Positions 26,601 to 37,985 of a stretch of 64,000 nt of DNA are shown piece after piece. Every line of letters begins with the position of its first letter. Position 1 is the stretch's first letter. This stretch comes from Lagopus muta. Taxonomy: Eukaryota; Chordata; Aves; Galliformes; Phasianidae. The translations under genes and the position numbers were made by a program. The stretch is taken from positions 22,543,001 to 22,607,000 of the forward strand of contig NC_064437.1 in assembly GCF_023343835.1 (NCBI RefSeq), read 5' to 3'. The notes under the pieces are model-generated. The model made no database searches, had not been told where the DNA came from, and worked only from the letters and a program-made list of their open reading frames with translations.

Positions 26601-27219
26601 TATATATAATAGCACTAAATATGCATATTTAAAAATTCAAATCTCTCTCTGTTTAGTTTGGAAAGTGGAATAGGGTGATAATAGTTGTGTTTTTAATCCA
26701 AGATTGAGCCTTAGGATCCGTGCTCTGGGTCTTTGCCATTGTTATCCTGCAGTCCTGGGTGAGTTGGAGCACTCAGAACTCCTTCACCTTGGATGTCTTT
26801 GCCCAATGGTATCAGGAGACTGAACATTTTTCATCAGAGCAGGAAAAGCTCGCTGTATGTATAAAGCCTTGCTGTCCCCTGCTGGTAACTGAAGTAAATC
26901 TGAAACACCGCTTGGCTGAGCCTATCTTACTGCAAACTACTCTTTTTTTCTTTCCTTTATAACCACAAAGCCACCTTGCACAGTAACTCTTTATGATTTC
27001 AACCATTTGAGACCCTGGCAGAGGGGTATGGTCCTTCTGGCCTTATGGGGCTGGATGTCCAGATGCGAAGGCTGAGGTTGATACCCAGCTGATGAAGAGC
27101 TGGTGCTGTCTCTAAGCCATGTGCAACTTCTGCTTTTTCTAGCCTTGCCAAAGGTCTAGAGACCGTGGGAGGGAGAAGGTGGAGATGCAAGGGCTGTGGG
27201 TGCAGGAAGCGGAAGCATT

Positions 27220-27287
27220 GCATAGGGTGTGAGGTAGAAGGTGACAGCAGGGTGCATAGGGTGTGAGGTAGGAGGTGACAGCAGGGT
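27220..27287. repeat. 34-bp tandem duplication
   Basis: Two copies of a 34-bp unit starting GCATAGGGTGTGAGGTAG stand head to tail and differ at a single base. This marks a recent local duplication in a GC-richer patch of the RGS1-RGS21 spacer. Confidence 0.92.
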
Positions 27288-27517
27288 GGGACTTGATGCT
27301 AATTTCCATGCTGAGAACAGGATTCGCTAATGCCGCTGTTCTCTCCACACCTTGCTAAGAAGATGCATTTGTAGATGTTGTTGCTAGATTCCTCTTTCTC
27401 AGCCTAAAGAGGGGAGTTGCCTGAGTAGAGACAGGGTTACGTACCAGATCTGGCTAGGATAGGCAGTTCTGGAGTGGCATAGAGGAGAACACAGCTTACA
27501 ACCCCAGTGTACATGAA

Positions 27518-27599
27518 TGGGCATGTTGACAGTGTCCCTCCACGTCACTGCCTTCGGGTGGGCATGTTGGCAGAGTCCCTTCAAGTCCCCACCTTTCTG
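27518..27599. repeat. 41-bp imperfect tandem duplication
   Basis: Two copies start TGGGCATGTTG and share a 'gtccct' core, with many differences between them. It is older than the 34-bp duplication only 230 nt to its left. Confidence 0.75.
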
Positions 27600-28166
27600 C
27601 TATTGACATAGGCCTTAAAAACATCAGTAGTGGAAATATCACACTTACATGCTAATACTTTTTTATATAGACATAGGGAGACAAATGTGGGCAGAGTGCT
27701 ATCTCCCACTTCCTCCTATAAGTCAGACAAACCAAAAAAAGCATGTGAGGCCACAGATTCACCCCTGCGTGGGGTAGCATCAGGTCTTCTGTGGGCAGAA
27801 GAAGAAGCGAGGATGTTGTCAGGAGCTCAGAAACTGAAACGTACCAAATCAAGATGAAAAAGCAAGTGGAGAATGTGAAGCAGGGACAAAGAGTCTGGGT
27901 TAAAAAAGGACTCAGTAGCTCTGTGGTTTAACCTGGCAAGCAGATTAACACCACACAGCCCTTTGCTCACTGCATCAAGGTAGGCACTATGAAGGAAAAA
28001 ATAAATCTGTCGCAGCTGAAACCAAGTCAAGGCGATGTATCATACTAGGAGATGATCAGAAAGTCAGAATTCTTCCTTAGGAAAAATGCAGTAGTTGCAG
28101 TGTTTGCTCTTGCTCTTTACTCTGGAAGAACTGAAACTGCTGCTTTCAAAGAGATAATACCCCCAA

Positions 28167-28188
28167 CAGCCAGCCAGCCAGCCAGCCA
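28167..28188. repeat. (CAGC)n microsatellite
   Basis: Five and a half perfect CAGC units lie in the RGS1-RGS21 spacer. Confidence 0.9.
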
Positions 28189-30796
28189 TCACTTAGTCAC
28201 GAGATGCATGGATTCTGATGTGAGGGAGATCTGAGGCATGTGTTCCATGTGTGCCTCCCTGCACCCCAATTTAGCCTGTAAATCATGGGCTCTCTCAAAG
28301 AGAGAGAAAATGTACTCAGCTAGCTTTCTCTCATGGTTGACTTCCTGTGCTCCATTTTGTATCTGGGCAGTGCGTGGCAAAGTGTAGCTTCCCTGTTCAG
28401 TGCCTCTGCTGGGGATTATTCAGCCTGTGTTGAGCTTAAAAAGCACATAATGAAATGTGCAAGGGCTGTAGCAGTCTGTTGACTCCCACTGAGCCATCAT
28501 GGTTTCTGTCTTTGTAGAAGTTTCTGCACACAACTTTGCAATAGTATCATTCCACTGATCCTAGGGAGGGTGTGAATGAAGGAAAGATAGTTTTCACCCA
28601 TCTTCTTGCCAATATCAAAACTGATTTCTATGATTGTTTCTGAAGAAATCTAGATCTCTGTTACACATTGTTCTCCTCATGTTTTTTGTCATGTTCCCTC
28701 TCTTCCACTCCTCTTTCTGCCCTCCAGCTGCTAGATGAGCATGTGTTTAAGGGCATTCTGCATTGGCTGACCTTCCTGAGGAGTTGGCATGTGACGCAGT
28801 ATATCACAAGTATACAGCAGAAAATGATTAACAGGGGCGTAACGGGCTAAGGTTAAAGAAACTGTTTAAGAAACCTTTCTTTAATTAGCTCAATATATCT
28901 CCTCTTTCTGCTTCTCCTCTTGTCATGAGTTACAACTATTTAAAATAGCATCAAGGCACGGGCATTTAGTTACCATAAATGATAGATATTTGCGAAGATT
29001 ATTTGACAGCTTGCAGTCAACATTGCCTTATAGAGTATGTGTGAGAAAGGCTGGAAAACAAACGTCTCAGGTACATAAGAGCCTCCTGAGTGGAAAATGT
29101 TTCACCCCAGTAACAGGTTGTGACACCCGCCAGTACCAAAACTGAATGGATGTTTAAAGGCTGGCTTTCAAAACCAAAGGAGATGGTGAAATGTCCATCT
29201 GGGTATTTTGGCAAGAGTTTTTATTCCTCTAATCACCCCATGGGTCATTTTTATTTCATTTTATTTTTTAAACCGAGTCAGAGGTAGAGAGGCAGCGCAG
29301 GGTTTTGGTTGGAGAGATCAGGAGGTGCAAAGGGAAGACTGCTAAACAAAGGGTGGTCTTGAGATGCTGTCAGAGCCTTTGTTTAATGTTTTAATCACCT
29401 TACATTTTACTATTCTGCCTTCAGCTTGAGCCAAACGCATCATGTATTGGAATCTTCCTATTTCATTGCCAGACTTAATAAATGCAATCCCAATGATTCT
29501 CCCTTTGTGATTCAGTTGGGGGCTAGAAAGTGGGATATTGGCAGAGGCGAAGATGTCGGAGAACTCAAAGTTCTTGCTTTAAATTGGTTTATTTGTGCAT
29601 AGTTTCTGTACCAGCTTTTAATGTTCTTTCTGCACCAAAATTGATGCTGTTGGTGAGCAACACAGGAGCAGGAGTGAGTTTGAGATGGAATGTGGCAAGC
29701 GGCTCCAAAGCCACATTAATGTGAAGACATCCAGAGCTTCCCTGCACACACACTAAGCAGCCTGTTAACTCCCATTTTCAAACAAGTTCTAGCTCCTGCT
29801 CTGTGTTTGCAAATCAGTCAAGGCTATGAGAGGGTTGTACCTAAATTTCAATGCCCTAAGATGGACCCACAACAAAGCCCAGAATTTAAACATAATCTTT
29901 ATTTTCTGCAGTGATGTGGAGAAAAGGATGAAGGTAGCTGTGAGAGGAGTAGGCTAAATGGTGCTTGAAGCAGTGCTGCTGTTTAAGTACCAGTCTCTGA
30001 AAGATCCAGAAGCGTACAGAAGGGCTCATTAGTAAGGACTAACCCAGCCAGGTCTCTCAAACTGAATGCTCGAGTCTGATGTCTCAGCTCAGCTTAGCTA
30101 ACTTTGTTTCAGTGTCTTGTTGCTCCCTAGGTTAGCTAATATTTGTGTACATGAGCAACTGCAGACCAAGAAAGTTCAACAGTGACTTAGTGTGTATGTA
30201 AAGTGATTTTCTGAAGTGCTGGAATACTGGCGTTCAGCTTGCATGGAAACACACTTAACGTTTATCTCAAATGTTCTATGACCACAAGTCCATGAAGCAC
30301 ATTACTTTCTCAGTGCGCAGGTAGCTCAAGCCTCTCATCAAAACAAATGTCAGTTATTTCTGTTCCAGGAATACCCACAGTCTTAGTGCTGTCTGAAGAG
30401 CTGCCACTAGGTGGTACCATAGGATTTTGTAGATGTCGAAGAGACCGTACCAAAAGCAGATTTGTCTTAATGTTAGTGTAATGTAAAATAGGTGAGGATA
30501 CGCGAGCCAAGCCATTCTTTTAAGATAACGCCCTTATTTGAAGATAGCACTCTTCACAGAACGTTGATTTACCCCTACAAAGGCAGGAGCAGTTGGGAGG
30601 ACAGTTGGTCCTGGTCCATTTAAAGGCACTTACCTGAAAATTGTGGGATATTTAGGAGTTAATGGAGCAGGAAGCCAGCACAGTTCTGCAATATGAGATC
30701 TGAACGCCCACTCTGTGTGCAATGACTGCTGTAGAGGTAGCAGCAGAGTCAGCTGGAGTGAATTGCAGACACCGAAAGAACTATTTAGTAGTGAGA

Positions 30797-30905
30797 ACCA
30801 GACTGCCCAGAGCCACATCCAGCCTGGCCTTGAATGCATCCAGGGACAGGGCATCCACAACCTCCTTGGGCAACCTGTTCCTCTTAAAAAATATCCAGTT
30901 GAATA
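30797..30905 (-). mobile_element. Internal CR1 fragment lacking its tail
   Basis: It matches the block 'actgcccagagccacatcc' through 'cctccttgggcaacctgttc', also seen in the copy at 14333. The 3' tail is absent, so this is an internal piece of a broken copy. Confidence 0.8.
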
Positions 30906-31673
30906 AACAGGCTCTTACACTGAGGTGCGAAATGTTCTCCAACAGTACTGATAGCTCACATCTGTCCAGTCAACTGTATTTTAAGCTCTTTTCCCTTCAA
31001 TATGTTAATTCACATTTATGAAGCTGTCTTATTATAATTTTTGTCTTCATTCTGCTTTATGCAGTTTCCATGCAATTGCATTGTACTACCCACCTCCTTA
31101 AGGCCCCTGGATTACATTTGCATATGAATTTCCCTCACACTGTGAGATCAAAGAACTTAAACATCTTGAGTAAGTTTTGTTTCGTTTTGTCATTTCTCTT
31201 TTTTCACGTGGGCTGACAGAGAAAGAATAATTTCCCAGGAAAATTTTAATGAATAATTATTACAAAAATAAATAGTAACACAAAAAGGATATTGGAAATT
31301 ATTACTAAAATACTGTAGTGTGAGATACAGTGACTGTTTCTGTTTTTGTAATTATTGAATACACAGATACCAAAAATTCCTACTGGAGTCCTCCTCCTAT
31401 GTCCACCTTTACCATTCTTCCAACTCCCATATATATACATTACCTTGCCATACATGGCTAGGTAATGTTTTAGTCCTAATAAAAAAAACAAAAAAACTAG
31501 ATATATTCCTGACAAAGAATTCAGCATCACTGCAGAATGTATTTTGTCAGTGCAGAGAGATCAACATAAGCTGTAGTATGAGAATGACAGAAAAAAGGCA
31601 CAAATCAGAAAGAATGAAGTGTGACACAAGTACAGTTCATTCTCATAATTCCTGTGGCAGAATGTGGAACTTC

Positions 31674-31706
31674 TAGTACTTCCTGATAGTACTTCCTGAT
31701 AGTACT
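31674..31706. repeat. 13-bp tandem repeat, 2.5 units
   Basis: TAGTACTTCCTGA occurs twice, followed by TAGTACT. The units are identical, so it is probably recent slippage. Confidence 0.9.
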
Positions 31707-34099
31707 ATTGATTAACTATCAACCATGTGGAATAGTGAAAACCATTTGTGACTGTAAAAGGTGTCTGTCTAGACTAGAATACGCTGCACTTTTTGTTTGA
31801 CATGAAAAGATAAATATATCATGTCACAGAACCTCCTCTATGCCATTTGGCAAGCTGCGTTTTTTCATTTTATTCTACTAAACGACAAAGCTCTAGAAAG
31901 AAATTCAATAGATACAAGGACCTTTCATGACTGCTATGTTAAGTCCAGTTGACATGATTGAATTTGGGTCAAAATCCAGACCATTTGTTCTAGAATTAAA
32001 TTCGAGGAATTTTAGGTGCTTAATTTTGCATGTTTGCTGATAGTGCTTCAAGACAAGTGCCAAAGAGTCTTGAAGAACTCTCTTTGTACTGATGAGCCAA
32101 GGCAGGAAGGCCAAATGTAGAACTCAGGAACAAGTGCCAGCAATGCAAGCACTGGTCTTAGAGCCTGCTAATGGCATTTTATCAGGCATCCCCCAACTTA
32201 TGTACCATTGTTTCACTGCAGTGTGCATTTCAGCTCTTCTGGCGTCAGCCCATTCAGCCTGAATTTGCCTATGCACCTTCTCTACTGAGAAGAGAAGTGT
32301 TTCTGGTGTTTGAAATAAGAAGCCTGTCAAAGGATCTCATCCTGCTAACTGCATGTATTTTTGAGACTGAGATTTTCTTTCACGATATACTTTTTTAGAT
32401 TCTTTGTCCTTTATCTGTTCAGAAGCAAATGTCACTTTTGCCATTCATGCAGTCTATTTGCTTCAGATTGTCACAGAAGTGTCTATATCCAGATTAGAAG
32501 AACTACTAAATAACATTATTTACATGTGCTGGTAGATTAGAGACTATTGCCTGTAGTTAATGTAGTCCAGTTCTGTATTACAGAGGGAGAAAAATATAAC
32601 ACATTTTAAGTAATGCTTTAATTTTTTTCACACTAATTTGGTGCAAAATTGAAAGGTGTGTACAGGGCAGCTCACCAAAAAAGCTTCAGCCTAGGGATTA
32701 TTGACAAGTGTGGGAAACTGAGTTGGGCAGTTTCTCCTTTCTGTATCTCTGGACTGTGCAGGCATGGCAATGTTGGTGTCAAAACAAATGAGAACAGATG
32801 ATACTTTATTCAGAATATTACATCATGCAGTTCATGATTTCTCTTCCTGTGCTCTTCTCTGTGCTAAAATGTGACATTCTAAAGGCAATATAATCACATG
32901 AAGCTTTTCAAGAAATAGAATTTAAGAAGTTTTTTCTTTTCTTTCTCCTTTATGAGTCTTCAAGCTATAACCACCATATTAGAAAGAAAAAAAAAAATGT
33001 TTCCCTAGAGTTTTATTGAGTACAAGGTTTTGTTTGTCTTTCCAGGGTGGTTATGTGTAGATAGGAACATATACATAGACCAAAATATAGCTTCGCATGC
33101 AAACCTAAATGCAAACTGGTGTAAATGGGGAGACAAATCCAGCTGCAGTCACTTTATATGCAAATATAAATGCAGTACAAAAAACTAAACAAGGCAATGT
33201 CCCATCTAAGATAGAGAAATGTTATCATGGCAGTCGGAACCCATGGCAACAAAATAATAATATAAGAGAATTATTTACTCTATAATTGTCTCCTTTTTCT
33301 CAATAAAAGATCAGAGCATGCAGGGCTTCCTTTGAAACATCTAGGAATACACTGAGTCCAGTTTCTGAGATCAAACTACAGAGGTTGAAGAACTGGAGAA
33401 AATGAAAAAAGAAACTTTTCTAGGAGGTATTTTCTTTCCAAATGAACAGCTTAGGAATATTTAAAGTAAAGCTTTTAGGGATATTTTTAGTGCCACGTTT
33501 CTGTCTGTCACTAAATGAATGTTTCAGATGGAGTGATTTTACTTCATAATTACAGTATCGAACAATTACGGTTCCTAAGCACCATAAGGACAGAACATCA
33601 CGCTCTATTTGAAGGTAAATATGAATGAGGTTCTTGTTTTTGTTAAGCAGGTAAGAAAACTGAGGCTTCTCAAGCAAACTGAGATCTTTAACCAATGTAG
33701 GAAATTCTTCTTTTCATGGCTTTTCCACCCTTGGCTTTTAGTGTACCAAAAGGCAGAAAATGCATTCCATTCTTCAGGCCCATAATGTGCTTCTAAGTCC
33801 CACACCTAACACAAAGGGTATCTGTCATTCAGGAGTGAAGGTGTTACATGAGGTTAATGGTGCAAATCTGCTCTCAGGTCATCCTAATGTGATGCTCATC
33901 TCATTTAAGCAGCAGAGAATGCTGGAGAGATTGACTCTTTTGAGCTTTTTGTTCAAACTTCATGTTTGGATCAAGACTGAAATGAGTCTGGGGAGGTTCT
34001 TGTGCCAGCCCTGTGATTCAGTGTATCAGTGTTCAAGTCATTTTGTGCACTGCAGCTCAAGCAAGGAATTTCCTGACAAAACAGAAAATGCTGAGTCTT

Positions 34100-34320
34100 C
34101 AGTTCCAACATTTGCAGAGGTGTCATTGAATTTCTCCATGCAGAAAAAATGGCACCCATTGGAATTCATCAACTCTTACTGGATGTTTGTAGGGACCAAA
34201 GAGTGGATGTGAGCTCAGTGAGGGGTGGGTGGTGCATTTCAGCAGTGGTGACAGTGGGTCACCTCTACTGGTACAGATTGCTACAGATGTGGAGACATTA
34301 CTTTCAGAATAACCTCCATA
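34100..34320 (+). mobile_element. Mariner-type DNA transposon remnant, internally deleted
   Basis: A frame from the ATG at 34149 reads MAPIGIHQLLLDVCRDQRVD, then VSSVR. It resembles the start MAPIDIH...LLNVYGDQTVDVSTVR of the vertebrate mariner transposase family known from many SETMAR-like predictions. At about 34251-34256 it jumps to sequence matching the C-terminal end of the same transposase (QWVTSTG.D.Y..G). From about 34290 it matches the terminal inverted repeat (ACATTACTTTC, then AACCTCCATA). Nearly all of the catalytic domain is missing, so it cannot be autonomous. The left end is not resolved. The family match is from memory; the chicken element Galluhop/Mariner1_GG is the likely relative. 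Confidence 0.6.
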
Positions 34321-36056
34321 TTTTTTTTTAATATGTTTTTATTCATTTCTTTTACGTCTGTTATTACTGCGCCTCTAATTGTAATTCTGGGGCAGTCTAG
34401 CCATGATGTGCATGTGATGGATCTGACAGAATCCAAGTTCCTATGTGCTGTGGGAGATTTAGAAGTGTCACTGTGTGTGGGAATTCAGTTTTTGTTGTGT
34501 TTGTTGATTTGGGTTGTTGGTTTTTTTTCCGGTAACATGATGTTATTAAGAAATAAATTCCACTTGGAGTTTATTCCTACCATTTATATTTAGTAGTTTT
34601 TTTTTTGTTTTTTTTTTTTTTTGGTAAATCCACTTGTGTTCTGAAAGAGATTGAGTCCTTTAAAGCATAACAATTCTCAGAACTGAGCTTTTTGCGTGAT
34701 TGAAAAAAGGAACTATCACTATACTTCAGTGAAAGCAAGCAAGAGACTTGCAGTGCAAATGTTCTTTCTAATAGAACTCTCTGCAAGTGCTTTCTATTTA
34801 GGTACAACAGTACTTTTTGTCCTTATGGACAAAGCATAAGAAAAAAAATGTCTTTGGCAATGAAGATGTTTCTCTGCCTGATAGTAAGAGGCTTTGGTCA
34901 AAAAGATCACCCAGAAGCCTGAACATCTGTAATGCCTTCATGTAGTGCTGACACGCTCCTTAAATATTAATGGGCACCCCTGTCCTACATGTAGGTGGAA
35001 GATGGAGGTAACCTCTCCATTTCACACTTGTGCACAGCAGGTTATAGAAACAGCCCAAGATCACTCTTGGAAATTCTTGGTAAATCTGTGAGATTTGGGC
35101 AAAGTTCAGTCTTCAAAGTTGTACTTCAGTAGCTGGCTTTTTCCTCTGTCAAATTACCGGGTTTGGGATGCTTGATTATGACTTCTTTAAATGTGAAAGT
35201 CATAGACGTAGGGAATGAACAAGAATAAAAATGACTGGCTCTCATCTTTCACATCTAGACATTTTCAGATGCTTTGTGAAATGGATCTTTAATAATGCAT
35301 ATTTTGTATTATATAACTATTCAAAAATCCAACTGCTCAACTCCAAAACACTGCTGTATGTAGTAAGATGCTTTAATTATTTGAAAAGTTGTGAATGCAC
35401 ATCAAATTATCCAATTATACAAATTTCAAGTGATCATGTATATGTATTTAAAGCAATCATGCCAAGTGCTTTCTCAGATTTAAGTAGGAGAAAGAAAAGA
35501 TTAATTTATAAAGATTTGAACGGTCTGCTCAACAATTTTTTTAATTTACTTTGTTGATGTAGTTTTAATTCGAAGATTATGGAAAACTTAGTATGCTCTA
35601 TTATACTTGAGTTGTTGATAACCCCTAAAAGTGTAATTACTGTACATTTCTGTTTAAGCATCCTAAATTAACTGAAATAGCATTAAAATCCTCCATGATA
35701 CTTTATTACATAATTATTAAAATAATATGCTAAGAACGGTTTATTTTTTTAATGATAATTAGGCTGGTGATCAGAGAATTAGTCAGATGCCCACCTCTCT
35801 GGATATAGTCTATGTTCATCTGTGCAGACGTATGTATTTCCACTGAGGGTTTCCCACTATTTCTTTATAGAGTTACCAGAAAAAGTATAAGGGATTATTT
35901 TTATGAAGATGGACTTTTTTTTATGTTTTCGGTCAGGAATTAGAGATCCCTGACAGCCTCCTGCTCTACTGCTCTCTGGTTTTCTTTGCAATAAAGTCAG
36001 GAATGTGGAATTCGAAAAAGAGCACTGTCAGGCATCTGTGATTTCGTTATCACACA

Positions 36057-36182
36057 TAGAATCATTGAATCATAGGATGGCTTGGGTTGGAAGGGACCTC
36101 CAGGATCATCAAGCTCCAAAACCCCTTCCTCAGGCAGGGCTGCCAACCTCCATATCTAACACTAGAACAGGCTATTTCAAGG
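36057..36182 (-). mobile_element. CR1 LINE 3' fragment
   Basis: It starts with ATAGAATCATTGAATCATAG, the doubled octamer tail on the minus strand, then GGTTGGAAGGGACCTCCAGG. It is about 125 nt and 5'-truncated. Confidence 0.88.
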
Positions 36183-36956
36183 CACTCTTTTCCTTAGATC
36201 ACAACCATTGGTGCAGCAGATTTTTGGGGCTTCCTTCTTGGCCCACTGAGAAAGGCGACTTGACCTCACCTCTTCTGAAAACGAGACTTGGATTTGTAAG
36301 AGGGAAAGATGGCTTGCTATATATATGAGTAAATTATGTAATTTCAGCAGTCCTGATTGCTGTCTTCACTGTGACTTCAATCAGCAGAAATTCCCCAGTG
36401 CTGAAAGGATTCCGAGACGGCGCCCAGGCGGAAGTTGCGATTTTCCACTGAAGTTTCATTGCAAAATGAATGGTAGCTGCGGGACTGCTGAACAAAACCA
36501 CATCCTCCTTGTAGCTCAGCCTCGCCTCTCATGTTCATCTCTGCTAACCGCTAGTGCTGAGGAAGAAAGAAATGAAAAAGAAATGCAGAAAGCCAGAAGA
36601 AAAAGTAGGTGATAGAATAGGCTATGGGTATCGGAGAATAGCAAAAGGATCGAGTTCATATAAAATGAAAGTTACTAGGGGTTTTTTTTGCTTGTTTAAT
36701 CTTATTGTTACCTCTTGTATTTAGAATTATTTTTGATTGTGAATATTCCTCCTGCTCCATATGGGTTAGAATATATTTTTCTTCAGGAATATATTACAGC
36801 TCATTCTGCAGCTAAAAATACGCTATAAATCTTTGAGGAGCAATGAAGAAGATCAGAGTGTGCAACTGGAGACACCCAAAAATCCTGTCATTTCTTGTGA
36901 CACAATGACAAATTCTAATTAATATGGTTACTCCACTAAAACTGTTCAGTGCTTTT

Positions 36957-37181
36957 TAGGCTGGGTACTAGGAGAAACTTCTCCAAAAGAGCAGTGAGGC
37001 ATCGAAACAGGCTGCCCAGGGAGCTGATGGAGTCACTGTCCCTGGAGGTGTTCAAGAATCATTGAGATGTGGCACTGAGGGACGTGGTCAGTGGGCATTG
37101 TTGGTGGTAGGTGGATGGTTGGACTGGATGATCTTAGAGGTCTTTTCCAACTGCAATGATTCTATGATTCTATGGTTCTGT
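36957..37181 (+). mobile_element. CR1 LINE 3' fragment
   Basis: It runs to GGACTGGATGATCTTAGAGG and ends in three ATTCTATG-type octamers. It is opposite in orientation to the copy at 36057, about 775 nt away. Confidence 0.92.
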
Positions 37182-37649
37182 ATTTAATTAGGAAAAAAAA
37201 AGAGTCATTATTAACATTACTTCGTCATGAGTGTAAGCATACATTACAACTAGTGCATTTAGAGAAGAAAACTAAATTAATCATTACTAGAAAATGTATG
37301 AAGAGAAGATTGCTCTGGTTTTTTTCCCCCAAATAGTCAGTTAACAAGTGAGATGTTTTAGTGAAAAAAACTAAGTGAGATAAATACAAAGGAAAATGAA
37401 GAGAGTTGTGTTAAAGAGCATGTATTATGAAACATCCCTTTGCTTTGAATGCTAGGAACATTTGTTAGAAAACAGCTTTTTATTAAGTGATGTCCTTAAT
37501 TCATTGTCATTCACAGTATGGCATCTACCATGTTTCTTCTTCTATTTTAAGTGGTGTAGAACATGTTTAAAAGAGGTTTTTAATATTTTTTTTTCTTTAC
37601 AAATAAGTAGATGAAAAGGAATAAGTGTATTCAAGTCCCATGAAAGGAA

Positions 37650-37655
37650 TTTATT
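37650..37655 (-). terminator. Candidate RGS21 polyadenylation signal AATAAA
   Basis: This canonical AATAAA on the minus strand lies about 330 nt past the RGS21 stop and would give a short 3' untranslated region ending near 37630. Another AATAAA lies further on, near 37480, so end use is uncertain. Confidence 0.4.
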
Positions 37656-37985
37656 GAGTCCATACTTCTAACAAAAAACTGATGGTAGACCACAGAACAT
37701 TTCACTTATAAAATGCAAAATCACTGCAACAAATGAAGAAACTACTGGAAAAAAATATTAATTGCAAAATTTCTACTAAAAAAACTCAACTGTCTTAGTG
37801 TATTCCATTCTGTTTCTAGAATACTTCTCCACCAACTTTAGCAGAAGCAACCACACATACATTAAAAACAAGCCAGTTAAGAGTTCTGTTTTGTACAATC
37901 ACTTTAATAAAATATTACCTACCCTGAGTTGTAACAGGAGGCACCTACAAATTCATAACTACTCAAGCCTCTAGCTTTTACCTTC

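Larger units (their letters stand above)
11676..30796. other. RGS1-RGS21 spacer, proximal part
   Basis: No gene was recognised. It holds three CR1 fragments (listed), simple repeats and the tandem duplications near 14056, 27220 and 27518. The patch at 27000-27350 is GC-richer and repeats-prone. The remainder is AT-rich single-copy-looking sequence, which may include enhancers that cannot be recognised from one sequence. Confidence 0.55.
30906..36056. other. RGS1-RGS21 spacer, distal part
   Basis: No host gene was recognised. The notable content is the mariner remnant near 34100-34320 and a 13-bp tandem repeat. Between about 35230 and 35760 the sequence is very AT-rich. The 150-codon open frame ending at 34212 runs into the mariner remnant and is not a host gene. 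Confidence 0.55.

Noticed and set aside
33760-34212. Longest open frame of the window (150 codons, plus strand)
   Set aside because: Its end overlaps the mariner remnant in a different frame from the transposase, and the rest has no recognisable domain, promoter or splice context. Chance openness is the simpler reading.
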